Positions 1-8,867 of a stretch of 14,244 nt of DNA are shown here, in pieces. The notes below the pieces were generated by a model. It searched no databases, had not been told where the DNA came from, and saw only the letters and a program-made list of their open reading frames with translations. Source of the DNA: JAXHUH01 sp034211175. Lineage in GTDB: Bacteria > Actinomycetota > Acidimicrobiia > Acidimicrobiales > CAIXPF01. Every line of letters begins with the position of its first letter. The stretch's first letter is position 1. Location of the stretch: contig JAXHUH010000213.1 of the NCBI GenBank assembly GCA_034211175.1, positions 1 through 14,244 on the forward strand, in the 5' to 3' direction. The position numbers were made by a program, and so were the translations under genes.

Positions 1-11
1 CGGCGGAAGAC

Positions 12-16
12 GGAGG
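12..16 (+). promoter_or_regulatory. Ribosome binding site of the glutamate dehydrogenase gene
   Basis: GGAGG lies 5 bases before ATG 22. It overlaps the in-frame GTG at 16, so it decides in favour of the ATG start. Confidence 0.7.
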
Positions 17-21
17 TGGCG

Positions 22-3000
22 ATGAGCACGATCGAGCGTCCAGCGGGAACGCCACGCAACGAGGTGGCCATCGGCGGCCACGCCGAGCTCCGCAACAGCC
101 TCGCGGAGCTCGCCGATCTGGGCGACGGGGACACCATCGACCTCTACGGTGCCGCCCTGTCCCACTGGCAGCTGCTCGCCGAGCGCCCCGAGGGCACGAC
201 CCGGGTGCGGGTGTTCAACCCCGACTTCGAGGTCGACGGTTGGCAGTGCCCCCACACCGTCGTCGAGCTGGTCACCGACGACCGGCCGTTCCTCGTCGAC
301 TCGGTCACCAACGCGCTCGACCTCGACCAGCACGGCGTCCACCTCGTGGTCCACCCGATCGTCGCGGTCCGCTACACCGACGGCGAGATCTCCGGGCTCG
401 ACGACCCCCGCAACGGCGCCGGGTACGACAGCGACGCACCGATCAACGTCTCCGCCATCCACGTCGAGTTCGACCGCGAGAGCGAGCTGCCCCTGCTCGA
501 CGCCATCGGCCGGCGCATCGAGGCCGTGCTCGACGACGTGGCCGCCGCCGTCGCCGACTGGGAGCAGATGCGGGACCGGGCGCTCGAGCTGGGCCGGGCC
601 CTCGGCGAACATCCCCGACCGGGCCTCGACGATGACGACCGCCAGGAGGCCGCCCGGTTCCTCGAGTGGCTCGCGGACGACCACTACGTCTTCCTCGGCT
701 ACAGGGAGTACGACCTCGACGAGGGCGATCACCTCGTGTTGCGGTCGCTCCCCGAGACCGGGCTCGGCATCCTCCGCGCCGACGAGCCGTCGGTGACCGA
801 CCTCGGCGAGGAGCCGACCGAGGTCGCAGCCGAGGCCCGGGCGGTGCGCGCCCTCAACCTGACCAAGACCAACGCGATCGCCACGGTCCACCGACCGGCC
901 CGCATGGACTACGTCGGCGTGAAGAAGCTGTCCCCCGAGGGCAAGGTCGTCGGCGAGTACCGGCTGCTCGGTCTCTACACGGCGCCGGTGTACACGATGA
1001 GCCCCGCCGCCATCCCCGTCGTGCGGCGCCGGGTCGAGGCGGTGCTCGAGCGCTCCGGGTACGCGCCCGACACCCACAACGCCAACACGCTCTTCGCCGC
1101 GATCGAGAACTACCCGCGCGACGAGCTGTTCCAGGTCGACACCGAGGAGCTGTTCGAGCACGCGCTCGGCATCGTGCACCTCGGGCGGCGCCGAGAGGTC
1201 GGCCTGTTCGTGCGGCGCGACCGCTACGGCCGGTTCGCGTCGTGCCTCGTGTACATCCCCCGCGACCGGTTCACGACCGAGGTGCGGCTGCGGGTCCAGG
1301 AGCTACTGGTCACCGCGTTCGACGGGACCGAGGTCGAGTACACGACCCAGGTGTCGGAGTCGGCCCACGCCCGGCTCCACTACACGATCCACACCCGAAG
1401 CCCCGAGATGGCGCCGCCGGACGTCGCCGACCTGCAAGCGCAGCTGAACCGGGCCACCCGGGCCTGGGTCGACGACCTCCACGACGCGCTCGTCGACCGT
1501 CTCGGCGAGGAGGCGGGGCTCGACCTCTACGGCCGCTACCAGCGGGCGTTCCCGCCCGGCTACACCGCCGACCACGAGGCCCGCAACGGTGTGGCGGACC
1601 TGCTGCGGATCGAGCAGCTGAGCGGGCCCGACGACCTCGGGCTCTCGCTCTACCGGCCGCTCGGCGCCGGCCGCGACCAGCTGCGGTTCAAGATCTACCG
1701 ACGGGGACGGTCGATCATCCTGTCGTCGGTCCTGCCGCTTCTGCACAACCTCGGCGTGCGGGTCGTCGACGAGCGGCCCTACGAGATCGACCCCCGCGAC
1801 GGCGACCCGGCGTGGATCTACGACTTCGGGCTCATCGGCGACGGCACCGAGCTGCCCGACTCGGTCGAGGTGCGCGACCGGTTCCAGGAGACGTTCGAGC
1901 GGGTCTGGCGGGGCGACGCCGACGACGACTCGTTCAACCGCCTCGTGCTCCTCGCCGGCCTGCAGTGGCGCGAGATCGTGATGATCCGCGCCTACAGCCG
2001 CTACGTCCGCCAGATCGGCATGCGGTTCAGCCAGAGCTACATCGCCGACACCGTGTGCGCCCACCCCACGCTGGCCCGCCAGCTCGTCGAGCTGTTCCAC
2101 GCCCGGTTCGAACCCGGCATCGAGCGCGACGCCGACCACGAGGTCGCCGTGTCCGGGCTGCGGGCCGACATCGACGCCGAGCTCGACAACGTCGCCAGCC
2201 TCGACCAGGACCGCATCCTCCGAGCCCTGCGCGACGTCGTCCTCGCCACCGTGCGCACGAACTACTACCAGGTCGACCAGCGGGCCGAGCCGAAGAACTA
2301 CCTGGCGCTCAAGCTCGACCCCGCCCGGGTCGCCCAGGTGCCGCCGCCCCGGCCCGCCCACGAGGTGTTCGTGTACTCGCCGCGCACCGAGGGCGTGCAC
2401 CTTCGCTCCGCCCGGGTCGCCCGCGGCGGGCTGCGGTGGTCGGACCGCATGGAGGACTACCGCACCGAGATCCTCGACCTGATGAAGGCCCAGGTCGTGA
2501 AGAACGCCATCATCGTGCCCTCCGGCGCGAAGGGCGGGTTCGTGGTCAAGCGCCCGCCGGCCGGCGGTGACCGCGACGCCCTCGCCGCCGAGGTCCAGCA
2601 GTGCTACCGGACCTTCATCTCGGCCCTGCTCGACGTGACCGGCACCTACATCGGCGGCGAGGTCAGCGCCCCCGCCCGGGTCGTGCGCCACGACGGCGAC
2701 GACCCCTACCTCGTCGTCGCCGCCGACAAGGGCACCGCCACGTTCTCCGACGTCGCCAACGAGATCTCCGTCGCCCGCAACTTCTGGCTCGGCGACGCGT
2801 TCGCGTCGGGCGGCTCGACCGGCTACGACCACAAGGCCATGGGCATCACCGCCCGCGGCGCGTGGGAGTCGGTGAAGCGCCACTTCCGCGCACTCGACAT
2901 CGACATCCAGACCACCCCGGTCACCGTCGTCGGCATCGGCGACATGTCGGGCGACGTCTTCGGCAACGGGATGCTGCTGTCGCGGAAGCTGCGCCTCGTC

Positions 3001-4824
3001 GCCGCGTTCGACCACCGTCACGTCTTCCTCGACCCCGATCCCGACCCCGAGGCGTCGTGGGAGGAACGGCGGCGGCTCTTCGACCTGCCCCGCTCGACGT
3101 GGGCCGACTACGACCCCTCGCTCATCTCGACCGGCGGCGGCGTCTACCCGCGCACCGCGAAGTCGATCGAGGTCAGCCACGAGGCCGCCGAGGTCCTCGG
3201 CATCGAGGTGACGACCCTCACCCCGGCCGAGCTGGTCTCGGCCATCCTCCGGGCCCCGGTCGACCTGCTGTGGAACGGCGGGATCGGCACCTACGTGCGG
3301 TCGTCGGAGGAGACGAACGCCGACGCCGGCGACAAGTCGAACGACCACGTGCGCGTCACCGCCGACCGGCTCCGGTGCCGGGTCGTCGGCGAGGGCGGCA
3401 ACCTCGGGCTCACCCAACGGGCCCGGGTCGAGGCGGCACGGTGCGGGGTGCGCCTGTTCACCGACGCCATCGACAACTCGGCCGGCGTGAACACGTCCGA
3501 CCACGAGGTCAACATCAAGATCCTCCTCGACATGGCCGTCGCCGAGGGCGACCTGACGACCAGGCAGCGCAACGAGCTGCTGGCCTCGATGACCGACGAG
3601 GTCGCCCACCTCGTCCTCGCGGCCAACTACGCGAACGGCCAGGCGCTCGCCAACGCCGTCGCCAACGCGGCGTCCATGGTCGACGTGCACAGCCGCCAGA
3701 TGGCGACCCTGGGCGACATCGCCGGCCTCGACCCCGAGCTCGAGGCACTCCCCGACGCCGAGGACTTCGCCGATCGCCGCTCCGCGCACCAGGGCCTCAC
3801 CGCCCCCGAGCTGTCGGTGCTGCTGGCCTACGCCAAGAACGCGCTCACCGAGACCCTCGTCGCGTCCGACCTGCCGGACGACCCGTGGTTCGACGAGACC
3901 CTCGCCCGCTACTTCCCGACCGCGATCCGCTACCGGTTCCGGGAGCTCATGGCACGCCACCCGCTGCGGCGCGAGCTGATCGCCACCGAGGTCGCCAACC
4001 GGATCGTCGAGCGCGGCGGCGTCACGCTCGTCCACCGCCTCAGCGAGGAGACCGCCGCCGGCTGGGACGACGTCGCCCGCGCCCACGTCGCCGCGTGGCA
4101 GGTGTTCTCGATGGAGCGGTTCACCGACGAGGTCTCCGCCCTCGACAACCGCGTCGACGCCGCCACCCAGACCCTGATGCTGCTGCGCGGGCGGCGCCTC
4201 GTCGAGCGCGCCACCCGGTGGCTGCTGCGCAACCGGCGCACCCCGATCGACGTCGGTGCCACCGTCGCCGAGTTCCACACCGGCGTCGAGAAGCTCGCCA
4301 CCGACCTCGACGACCTCGTCGCCGACCTCGACCGCGAGGACCTGTCGTCGACCGCCCGGAACCTCACCGCCGCCGGCGCGCCCGTCGACCTCGCCCGCCG
4401 GTCGGCCCGCCACGACCTCCTCGTCTCCGCCCTCGACGTCCTCGACGTCGCCGCGGCCATCGACTGCACCGCCGAGGAGGTGGCGATCGTCTACTTCGAC
4501 GTCGGCGAGCGGCTCCACCTCGGCTGGCTGCGGGAGAAGATCAGCGACCTGCCCCGCAGCGACCGCTGGGAGTCCCTCGCCCGCGCCGCGCTGCGCGACG
4601 ACCTGTTCCGCGAGCACGCGGCGATGGCCCGCGAGATCCTCACCCGCGGCCGCACCGGCAGCCCGAGCGAGCTCGTCCAGGGCTGGCTCGACCGCAACCC
4701 GTCCCAGGTCGAGCGCTGCCGCAACGTGCTCGACGACATCCGCCAGGGCGACCACCCCGAGCTCGCCCAGCTCTCCGTCGCCCTCCGCGAGCTGCGCAAC
4801 CTCATCCAACAAGCGAACGCCTGA
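22..4824 (+). CDS. gdh: NAD-specific glutamate dehydrogenase, large (L_180) type
   Basis: The predicted protein of 1600 aa matches the length of the 180-kDa NAD-dependent glutamate dehydrogenases of actinobacteria and proteobacteria. These cytoplasmic enzymes deaminate glutamate to 2-oxoglutarate and ammonium, mainly in catabolism. Family hallmarks are visible in the C-terminal half: RGGLRWSDR (about 801-809), a KAQVVKN then GAKGGF segment with the likely substrate-binding Lys at about 837, DKGTATFSD (about 902-909), GDMSGDVFGNG, and GEGGNLG (1123-1129) in the nucleotide-binding part. By family knowledge, the long N-terminal half holds ACT-like regulatory regions and the C-terminus is helical. 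I prefer the ATG at 22: GGAGG at 12-16 sits 5 bases upstream of it, but overlaps the alternative GTG at 16. In mycobacteria and corynebacteria this enzyme type is inhibited by the FHA protein GarA/OdhI; nothing here shows whether that applies. The promoter lies outside the window. Confidence 0.96.
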   Translation: MSTIERPAGTPRNEVAIGGHAELRNSLAELADLGDGDTIDLYGAALSHWQLLAERPEGTTRVRVFNPDFEVDGWQCPHTVVELVTDDRPFLVDSVTNALDLDQHGVHLVVHPIVAVRYTDGEISGLDDPRNGAGYDSDAPINVSAIHVEFDRESELPLLDAIGRRIEAVLDDVAAAVADWEQMRDRALELGRALGEHPRPGLDDDDRQEAARFLEWLADDHYVFLGYREYDLDEGDHLVLRSLPETGLGILRADEPSVTDLGEEPTEVAAEARAVRALNLTKTNAIATVHRPARMDYVGVKKLSPEGKVVGEYRLLGLYTAPVYTMSPAAIPVVRRRVEAVLERSGYAPDTHNANTLFAAIENYPRDELFQVDTEELFEHALGIVHLGRRREVGLFVRRDRYGRFASCLVYIPRDRFTTEVRLRVQELLVTAFDGTEVEYTTQVSESAHARLHYTIHTRSPEMAPPDVADLQAQLNRATRAWVDDLHDALVDRLGEEAGLDLYGRYQRAFPPGYTADHEARNGVADLLRIEQLSGPDDLGLSLYRPLGAGRDQLRFKIYRRGRSIILSSVLPLLHNLGVRVVDERPYEIDPRDGDPAWIYDFGLIGDGTELPDSVEVRDRFQETFERVWRGDADDDSFNRLVLLAGLQWREIVMIRAYSRYVRQIGMRFSQSYIADTVCAHPTLARQLVELFHARFEPGIERDADHEVAVSGLRADIDAELDNVASLDQDRILRALRDVVLATVRTNYYQVDQRAEPKNYLALKLDPARVAQVPPPRPAHEVFVYSPRTEGVHLRSARVARGGLRWSDRMEDYRTEILDLMKAQVVKNAIIVPSGAKGGFVVKRPPAGGDRDALAAEVQQCYRTFISALLDVTGTYIGGEVSAPARVVRHDGDDPYLVVAADKGTATFSDVANEISVARNFWLGDAFASGGSTGYDHKAMGITARGAWESVKRHFRALDIDIQTTPVTVVGIGDMSGDVFGNGMLLSRKLRLVAAFDHRHVFLDPDPDPEASWEERRRLFDLPRSTWADYDPSLISTGGGVYPRTAKSIEVSHEAAEVLGIEVTTLTPAELVSAILRAPVDLLWNGGIGTYVRSSEETNADAGDKSNDHVRVTADRLRCRVVGEGGNLGLTQRARVEAARCGVRLFTDAIDNSAGVNTSDHEVNIKILLDMAVAEGDLTTRQRNELLASMTDEVAHLVLAANYANGQALANAVANAASMVDVHSRQMATLGDIAGLDPELEALPDAEDFADRRSAHQGLTAPELSVLLAYAKNALTETLVASDLPDDPWFDETLARYFPTAIRYRFRELMARHPLRRELIATEVANRIVERGGVTLVHRLSEETAAGWDDVARAHVAAWQVFSMERFTDEVSALDNRVDAATQTLMLLRGRRLVERATRWLLRNRRTPIDVGATVAEFHTGVEKLATDLDDLVADLDREDLSSTARNLTAAGAPVDLARRSARHDLLVSALDVLDVAAAIDCTAEEVAIVYFDVGERLHLGWLREKISDLPRSDRWESLARAALRDDLFREHAAMAREILTRGRTGSPSELVQGWLDRNPSQVERCRNVLDDIRQGDHPELAQLSVALRELRNLIQQANA

Positions 4825-4833
4825 CGGCGTCGC

Positions 4834-4851
4834 AGGGCCCTGGCGGGCCCT
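4834..4851 (+). terminator. GC-rich hairpin after the glutamate dehydrogenase gene
   Basis: AGGGCCC, loop TGGC, GGGCCCT is a perfect 7-bp stem starting 9 bases after the gdh stop codon. No T-run follows it, as is common for actinobacterial terminators, so termination is inferred from position and structure only. It has the same TGGC loop as the hairpin after ychF and leads into the same downstream repeat. Confidence 0.45.
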
Positions 4852-4853
4852 CG

Positions 4854-4943
4854 TTGGAAGGGCTGCGGCGCCTGCGGCGTCTGGCTCTCGCTGCGCTCGA
4901 GCTCGCTGGTTCCGGGAACGCAGGCCTCGCTGCGCTCGGCGCC
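4854..4943 (+). repeat. Dispersed intergenic repeat, copy after gdh
   Basis: This stretch opens with GGAAGGGC, continues to GGCGTC, and then carries a 33-base block (4882-4914) that matches 12929-12961, read on the minus strand, at 30 of 33 positions. Its core is GGCTCTCGCTGCGCTCGAGC (4883-4902), with a degraded second core at about 4923-4940. It lies in a gap between convergent genes and reads in the sense direction of gdh. Confidence 0.75.
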
Positions 4944-5176
4944 TTCCCGGCGTGCGGCCGGCTCCCGGATGTTGCAGGGACCGGGGTGCGTGACGGTCGG
5001 CGGGGTCGCCGCAAGATCCGGTTTCCGGCCGCCCGGGCCTCGGCTCATCCGCCGCGATCGATCGCCCGGGGCCGCCCGTGTGGTGCGGGGGCGGCAGGAA
5101 CCGGGTCCGACCGACCGGTTCACCCGGCGGCTTCGGCGTGAGCCAACGCTGTGAAAGGCGCCTTCGCCGCAGCCCC
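4944..5176. other. Rest of the convergent gdh / GGDEF-EAL gap
   Basis: No gene is supported here. The stretch contains a weak nested hairpin at 5101-5127 and a 10-base palindrome, AAGGCGCCTT, at 5155-5164. Reading frames crossing it translate to Arg/Pro/Ala-rich strings with no recognisable domain. Confidence 0.5.
5101..5127 (-). terminator. Possible hairpin terminator of the GGDEF-EAL gene
   Basis: CCGGGT (5101-5106) pairs with ACCCGG (5122-5127), and ACCG (5110-5113) pairs with CGGT (5116-5119) inside it. It lies about 50 bases past the stop of the minus-strand gene. It lacks a T-run and short GC-rich stems arise often by chance in such DNA. Confidence 0.22.
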
Positions 5177-7528
5177 TCAGCTGGCGATGCGGTCGGCGTT
5201 GGGGGCGGGGGTGCCGCCGAGGTGGGGGGTCAGGTCGGCGGCGGGCATGGGGCGGGCGAAGAGGACGCCCTGGGCGCGGTCGACGCCGAGGCGGCGGAGG
5301 GTGAGGCGTTGCTCCTCGGTCTCGACGCCCTCGGCGACCAGGCTCACGCCGATGCCCCGGGCGAGGGTGCCCAGCGCCTCGACGATGGCGACGCCCACCG
5401 CGTCGTCCGCCATGGCGGCGACCAGGCTCTCGTCGATCTTGATCTCGTCGAGCGAACCCGAACGGATCAGGTTGACCAACGACGTGTGGCCGGTGCCGTA
5501 GTCGTCGGCCGACACCGCGACGCCGACGGCGCGGATCCGCTGGACCGCGGTCCGCACCGCCTCCACCGACTCGAGCGCGATGAGCTCGGGGACCTCGACG
5601 ACGACGAGCGACGGGTCGATCCCGTGGCCGGCCATCGCGTCACGGAGCTGGTCGGGAAAGGAGATGTCGAGCAGCTGGGACCGCCCGAGGTTCATCGCCA
5701 CCCGCAGGGGCACGACGCGCCCGCGGTTCCACTCGGCCGCCTGGGCCAACGCCCGGTCGAGGACCCAGAGCTCGATGCCCGGCAACAGGCCCGCCTCCTC
5801 GGCGACGGGCAGGAACTCGGCCGGCGGCACCAGGCCCACACCCGGCCGGTCCCACCGCAGCAGCGCCTCGACCCCGTCGGTCTCGCCCGAGGTCAGGTCG
5901 ACGATCGGCTGGTAGTGGAGCACGAACTGGTCACGCGCCCGCCGCAGGTCACGCTCGATCTCGAGCCGCTCGGTGACCGCGGAGCGCATCGTCTCGTCGA
6001 ACACCACGAACCGGCTGCCGACCGCCTTCGACCGGTACATGGCGTGGTCGGCGTCCGAGAGGAGGCTCTCGGCGGTCGCGCCCGGGCGACGGCCGACCGC
6101 GACACCCATGGCGCCGCCCGTCTCGAGCACCCCGCTCGTGAGCTGGAACGGCTGCGCCATCCGATCGAGCAGCCCCTCGGCGATGCCGACGACCTCGGAC
6201 GGCTCGGCGACGTTGCAGATGGCCACGAACTCGTCGCCGCCGAGGCGCCCGAACGTGTCCTCGGACCGCAGGCTGCCCCGCAGCCGGCGGGCCACGTGGC
6301 GCAGCAACTCGTCGCCGACGGCGTGGCCGAAGCTGTCGTTGACCGCCTTGAACCGGTTGAGGTCGACGAACATCACCCCGACGTGGGTCCCGTCTCCGTC
6401 CGAGCGCTCGAGCGCCCGTTCGAGCGCCGCCATCGTGCCGAACCGGTTCAACGCCCCGGTGAGATCGTCGCGATGGGCCCGGGCCTCGGCGTCGTCGAGC
6501 TGGTCGGCCCACATCGTCCGTTGCTGCCGGCTGAGATGGTGGCTCCGCGCCCACAGCGCCACGAGCACGGCCACGAGCACGCCGGCGCCGAGCACGAGGT
6601 CGATGGCCCCGGCCGGGGGCGCGGCGACATCGGCGGTGTGGAGCGTCCACGGATGGGGCTCGTCACCGACGACGAACGACGCCTCGCGGCCCGGGTCCGC
6701 TACCGCGACCGGGCCCCGGGCGACGACGAGCGGGCCGGTCGGGGTGTCGACCTCGACCGAGACCGCGAGGTCGGTCCCCGTGGCCGCGACGACCGACGCC
6801 AGCGACGTGTGCATCTCCATCACCGCGGTCACGAACCGGCGCCGACGGTCGAACCCCTCCGCCAGCGGTTCGGTCCACAGGACGTACTGCACGAACGCGT
6901 CGTCGTCGGCCACGAGCTCCGCCGCCGGCGCGACCTGGCGCAGCAGGGCCAGCAACGACTCGTCGTCGACCGCCACGATCGAGGCCGCACCGGTCCCGTC
7001 GACCCGGCGCAGCTGCTCCTCCCACAGCCCGCCCGGGCGGTACCAGTACTCGAACGCGTTGCCCCCGACGATGGCCCGGGTGGCCGTGTAGACGACGTCG
7101 GGCCCACCCGGGGCGTTCCCTGCCCCCGTGCCCGCGGCCGCGTCACCTCGAGCGCCGGCGTCGACCCCCGCGGCCTCGGGCTCGGTCTCGGCGATCAGCA
7201 CCGCCTCGAGCCCCGGTGCGTCGACGAACGCCCGCGACGCGTAGCGGTCGAGCTCGGCGGACGTCGGTGTGAACCCCGGCGCCCCGGCGAACGCCACCAG
7301 GTCGTCGATGCGGACCTGCTGTGCGCCGATGGCGGTCTCGAACGCGGCGGCGACCGCGGTCGCCTCGCCGCTGAAGCGCTCCCGGGCGTCGGCCTCGGCG
7401 CGGTGGCGGAACACGGCCCAGCACACGGCGGCGACGATCATCACCGCGGCGGCGAGCGCGAACGGGGTGCGTGCCCTCCTCCCCGTCCGCTCGCGGTGGC
7501 CCGCGCGCGGCTGATCGCCGCGTGGCAT
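5177..7528 (-). CDS. Membrane-anchored CHASE-GGDEF-EAL cyclic-di-GMP protein
   Basis: This 783-aa protein probably makes and/or breaks down cyclic di-GMP at the inner face of the membrane. Order: short basic N-terminus; membrane helix at about 21-40; extracytoplasmic segment at about 45-300 resembling a CHASE sensor; membrane helix at about 308-327; GGDEF domain at about 354-515; EAL domain at about 523-770. The GGDEF motif is intact (430-434) and the inhibitory site RSED (421-424) has the usual 5-residue spacing before it. The EAL domain keeps the residues expected for catalysis: E554 of EAL, N613, E645, D675, D676, K697, E733 and Q753. Small departures are NLG for NLS and EVPE for ELTE. Both activities are therefore possible; the ligand is unknown. 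I chose ATG 7528, with AGGAG 3 bases upstream, over an in-frame TTG at 7576 that has no ribosome binding site. It lies 111 bases downstream of rsmI and may be cotranscribed with it. Confidence 0.93.
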   Translation of the reverse strand: MPRGDQPRAGHRERTGRRARTPFALAAAVMIVAAVCWAVFRHRAEADARERFSGEATAVAAAFETAIGAQQVRIDDLVAFAGAPGFTPTSAELDRYASRAFVDAPGLEAVLIAETEPEAAGVDAGARGDAAAGTGAGNAPGGPDVVYTATRAIVGGNAFEYWYRPGGLWEEQLRRVDGTGAASIVAVDDESLLALLRQVAPAAELVADDDAFVQYVLWTEPLAEGFDRRRRFVTAVMEMHTSLASVVAATGTDLAVSVEVDTPTGPLVVARGPVAVADPGREASFVVGDEPHPWTLHTADVAAPPAGAIDLVLGAGVLVAVLVALWARSHHLSRQQRTMWADQLDDAEARAHRDDLTGALNRFGTMAALERALERSDGDGTHVGVMFVDLNRFKAVNDSFGHAVGDELLRHVARRLRGSLRSEDTFGRLGGDEFVAICNVAEPSEVVGIAEGLLDRMAQPFQLTSGVLETGGAMGVAVGRRPGATAESLLSDADHAMYRSKAVGSRFVVFDETMRSAVTERLEIERDLRRARDQFVLHYQPIVDLTSGETDGVEALLRWDRPGVGLVPPAEFLPVAEEAGLLPGIELWVLDRALAQAAEWNRGRVVPLRVAMNLGRSQLLDISFPDQLRDAMAGHGIDPSLVVVEVPELIALESVEAVRTAVQRIRAVGVAVSADDYGTGHTSLVNLIRSGSLDEIKIDESLVAAMADDAVGVAIVEALGTLARGIGVSLVAEGVETEEQRLTLRRLGVDRAQGVLFARPMPAADLTPHLGGTPAPNADRIAS

Positions 7529-7531
7529 GTG

Positions 7532-7536
7532 CTCCT
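7532..7536 (-). promoter_or_regulatory. Ribosome binding site of the GGDEF-EAL gene
   Basis: On the minus strand AGGAG is followed by CAC and then the ATG at 7528. The 3-base spacing is short, but no comparable site precedes the TTG at 7576. Confidence 0.5.
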
Positions 7537-7618
7537 GTCGACCGCCCGCGGCCGGGGACTTGAGCGCGCTCCGCAAGACGAGCGAGGCGCGAGGGGGAGC
7601 CCGACCGGGTCACGAGGG

Positions 7619-7634
7619 CGCGTCGGGAGACGCG
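7619..7634 (-). terminator. Small hairpin directly after rsmI
   Basis: CGCGTC, a 4-base loop and GACGCG form a perfect 6-bp stem 5 bases past the rsmI stop. It could weaken read-through into the GGDEF-EAL gene. There is no T-run, and a stem this short may be chance. Confidence 0.28.
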
Positions 7635-7639
7635 GCAGG

Positions 7640-8491
7640 TCACCGGATGGCGAGGTCGTAGACCCGGCGGCGGGGCACGCCGAGCGCCCGGGCCACCGCG
7701 GCCGACGCGTCGCGCCGGGACGCGCCCCCCGCCAGCTGCGCGTCCAACGCGGCGCGGATGGCGTCGTCGTCGGGCGGCGCGGGCTCGGGCGCGCCGTCGA
7801 GGACGATCACGAGCTCACCGCGGGTGCCCTCGGCGGCCCAGTCGACGGCCTCGGCGAGCGTGCCCCGCCAGATCTCCTCGAACATCTTCGTCAGCTCCCG
7901 CCCGACCGCGACCCGCCGCTCGGCACCGAACGCCTCGGCGAGATCGGCCAGGGTGCGGGCCGCCCGGTGCGGCGCCTCGTAGAGGACGACCGTCCGGCGC
8001 TCGGCGGCGAGCGTGTCGAGACGCTCGCTGCGGGCGCCGCCCTTGCGGGGCAGGAACCCCTCGAAGACGAACCTGCCGGTCGGCAGGCCACTGGCGACCA
8101 GTGCGGCGATCGCCGCCGACGGACCGGGGACGACCTCGACCCGCAGCCCGGCGTCGGCGACGGCGCGCACGAGGCGCTCGCCGGGGTCGGCGATGCCCGG
8201 GGTGCCGGCGTCGGTCACCACGGCGATCCGCTCGCCCCGCCCGACCCGGTCGACCACCTCCGCCACCCGCGACGCCTCCGTGTGGTCGTCGACCCGCAGC
8301 AACGAGGCGCCGCGCACGTCGGCGTGCTGGAGCAGGCGGCCGGTGCGGCGGGTGTCCTCGCACGCGATGGCGTCGGCGGCCGCCAGCTCCTCGACCGCCC
8401 GCGGCGACAGGTCACCGAGGTTGCCGATCGGGGTGGCCACCAGGACGAGGGCGCCCCCGGACGGGCGCGACCCCGCCGGCCGGTCAGACAT
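7640..8491 (-). CDS. rsmI: 16S rRNA (cytidine-1402-2'-O)-methyltransferase RsmI
   Basis: The 283-aa protein has the RsmI family signature from end to end. RsmI uses S-adenosylmethionine to 2'-O-methylate C1402 in the decoding centre of 16S rRNA. Visible motifs are LVATPIGNLGDLS (about 17-29), the CEDTRRT segment (44-50), TDAGTPGIADPG (93-104), PGPSA (122-126), YEAPHR (171-176) and ELTKMFEE (199-206). The small helix-turn-helix-like C-terminal domain typical of the family spans about 240-283. I start it at ATG 8491, because the upstream extension (MTALPTVTAPPTVTA) is low-complexity shadow of the preceding gene. This ATG lies within ATGTCTGA, so the start overlaps the DUF192 stop by 8 bases and no Shine-Dalgarno is evident, which suggests translational coupling. 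Confidence 0.95.
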   Translation of the reverse strand: MSDRPAGSRPSGGALVLVATPIGNLGDLSPRAVEELAAADAIACEDTRRTGRLLQHADVRGASLLRVDDHTEASRVAEVVDRVGRGERIAVVTDAGTPGIADPGERLVRAVADAGLRVEVVPGPSAAIAALVASGLPTGRFVFEGFLPRKGGARSERLDTLAAERRTVVLYEAPHRAARTLADLAEAFGAERRVAVGRELTKMFEEIWRGTLAEAVDWAAEGTRGELVIVLDGAPEPAPPDDDAIRAALDAQLAGGASRRDASAAVARALGVPRRRVYDLAIR

Positions 8492-8867
8492 CGCGGTCAC
8501 CGTCGGCGGGGCCGTCACGGTCGGCAGGGCCGTCACCGTCGCCGCGGATCTCGAGCTGGTCGCCGACCTCGAGCTTCCATCGCTCGAACGAGCCGGCCTC
8601 GGCCTCGACGACGGCGTGGGCCCGCAGGACGGGGGCGCCGACCCGGTAGGTGGCCATCGTCACCGTCTTCAGCACCACCAGCTCCCGGTCGCAGTAGGCG
8701 ACGTCGATCGGGAACCGCATGCCGATGGTGTGGACGGACTTGGCGGGACGGAGGACGACGGCGCCGGCGAGCTCGTCGCGCCCGAGGAGGCCCCGCGTGC
8801 GATCGCGCAGCGACGTCAGGACCTCGACCGACGCCAGGACGTCGGTGTCACGCAACAGCCACGGCAT
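8484..8867 (-). CDS. DUF192 family protein
   Basis: This 127-aa protein belongs to the DUF192 family, whose biochemical role is not established. It shows the family's conserved stretches: GLLGR (26-30), SVHTIGMRFPIDV (44-56) and VVEAEAGSFERWKLEVGD (86-103). Many relatives carry a secretion signal; none is visible here, so a cytoplasmic location is likely. The start is ATG 8867, preceded by a G-rich run (8875-8880) 7 bases upstream. A longer in-frame reading to 8945 adds only an Arg-rich non-conserved stretch. The last 19 residues (Gly/Asp/Arg/Pro) come from an 18-base tandem repeat. The gene leads into rsmI with an 8-base overlap, so the two are probably cotranscribed. Confidence 0.87.
   Translation of the reverse strand: MPWLLRDTDVLASVEVLTSLRDRTRGLLGRDELAGAVVLRPAKSVHTIGMRFPIDVAYCDRELVVLKTVTMATYRVGAPVLRAHAVVEAEAGSFERWKLEVGDQLEIRGDGDGPADRDGPADGDRDV
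8496..8549 (-). repeat. Three-unit 18-base tandem repeat in the DUF192 3' end
   Basis: Three consecutive imperfect 18-base units start at 8496, 8514 and 8532; the first reads GTCACCGTCGGCGGGGCC on the + strand. The units are in phase with codons and encode about six residues each of a Gly/Asp/Arg/Pro tail. Confidence 0.6.

Noticed and set aside
1303..4812. Open frame of 1169 codons on the minus strand
   Set aside because: It lies opposite the glutamate dehydrogenase gene, whose protein is fully conserved. The antisense translation is Val/Gly/Asp/Arg-rich with no domain, a usual effect of GC-rich codon bias.
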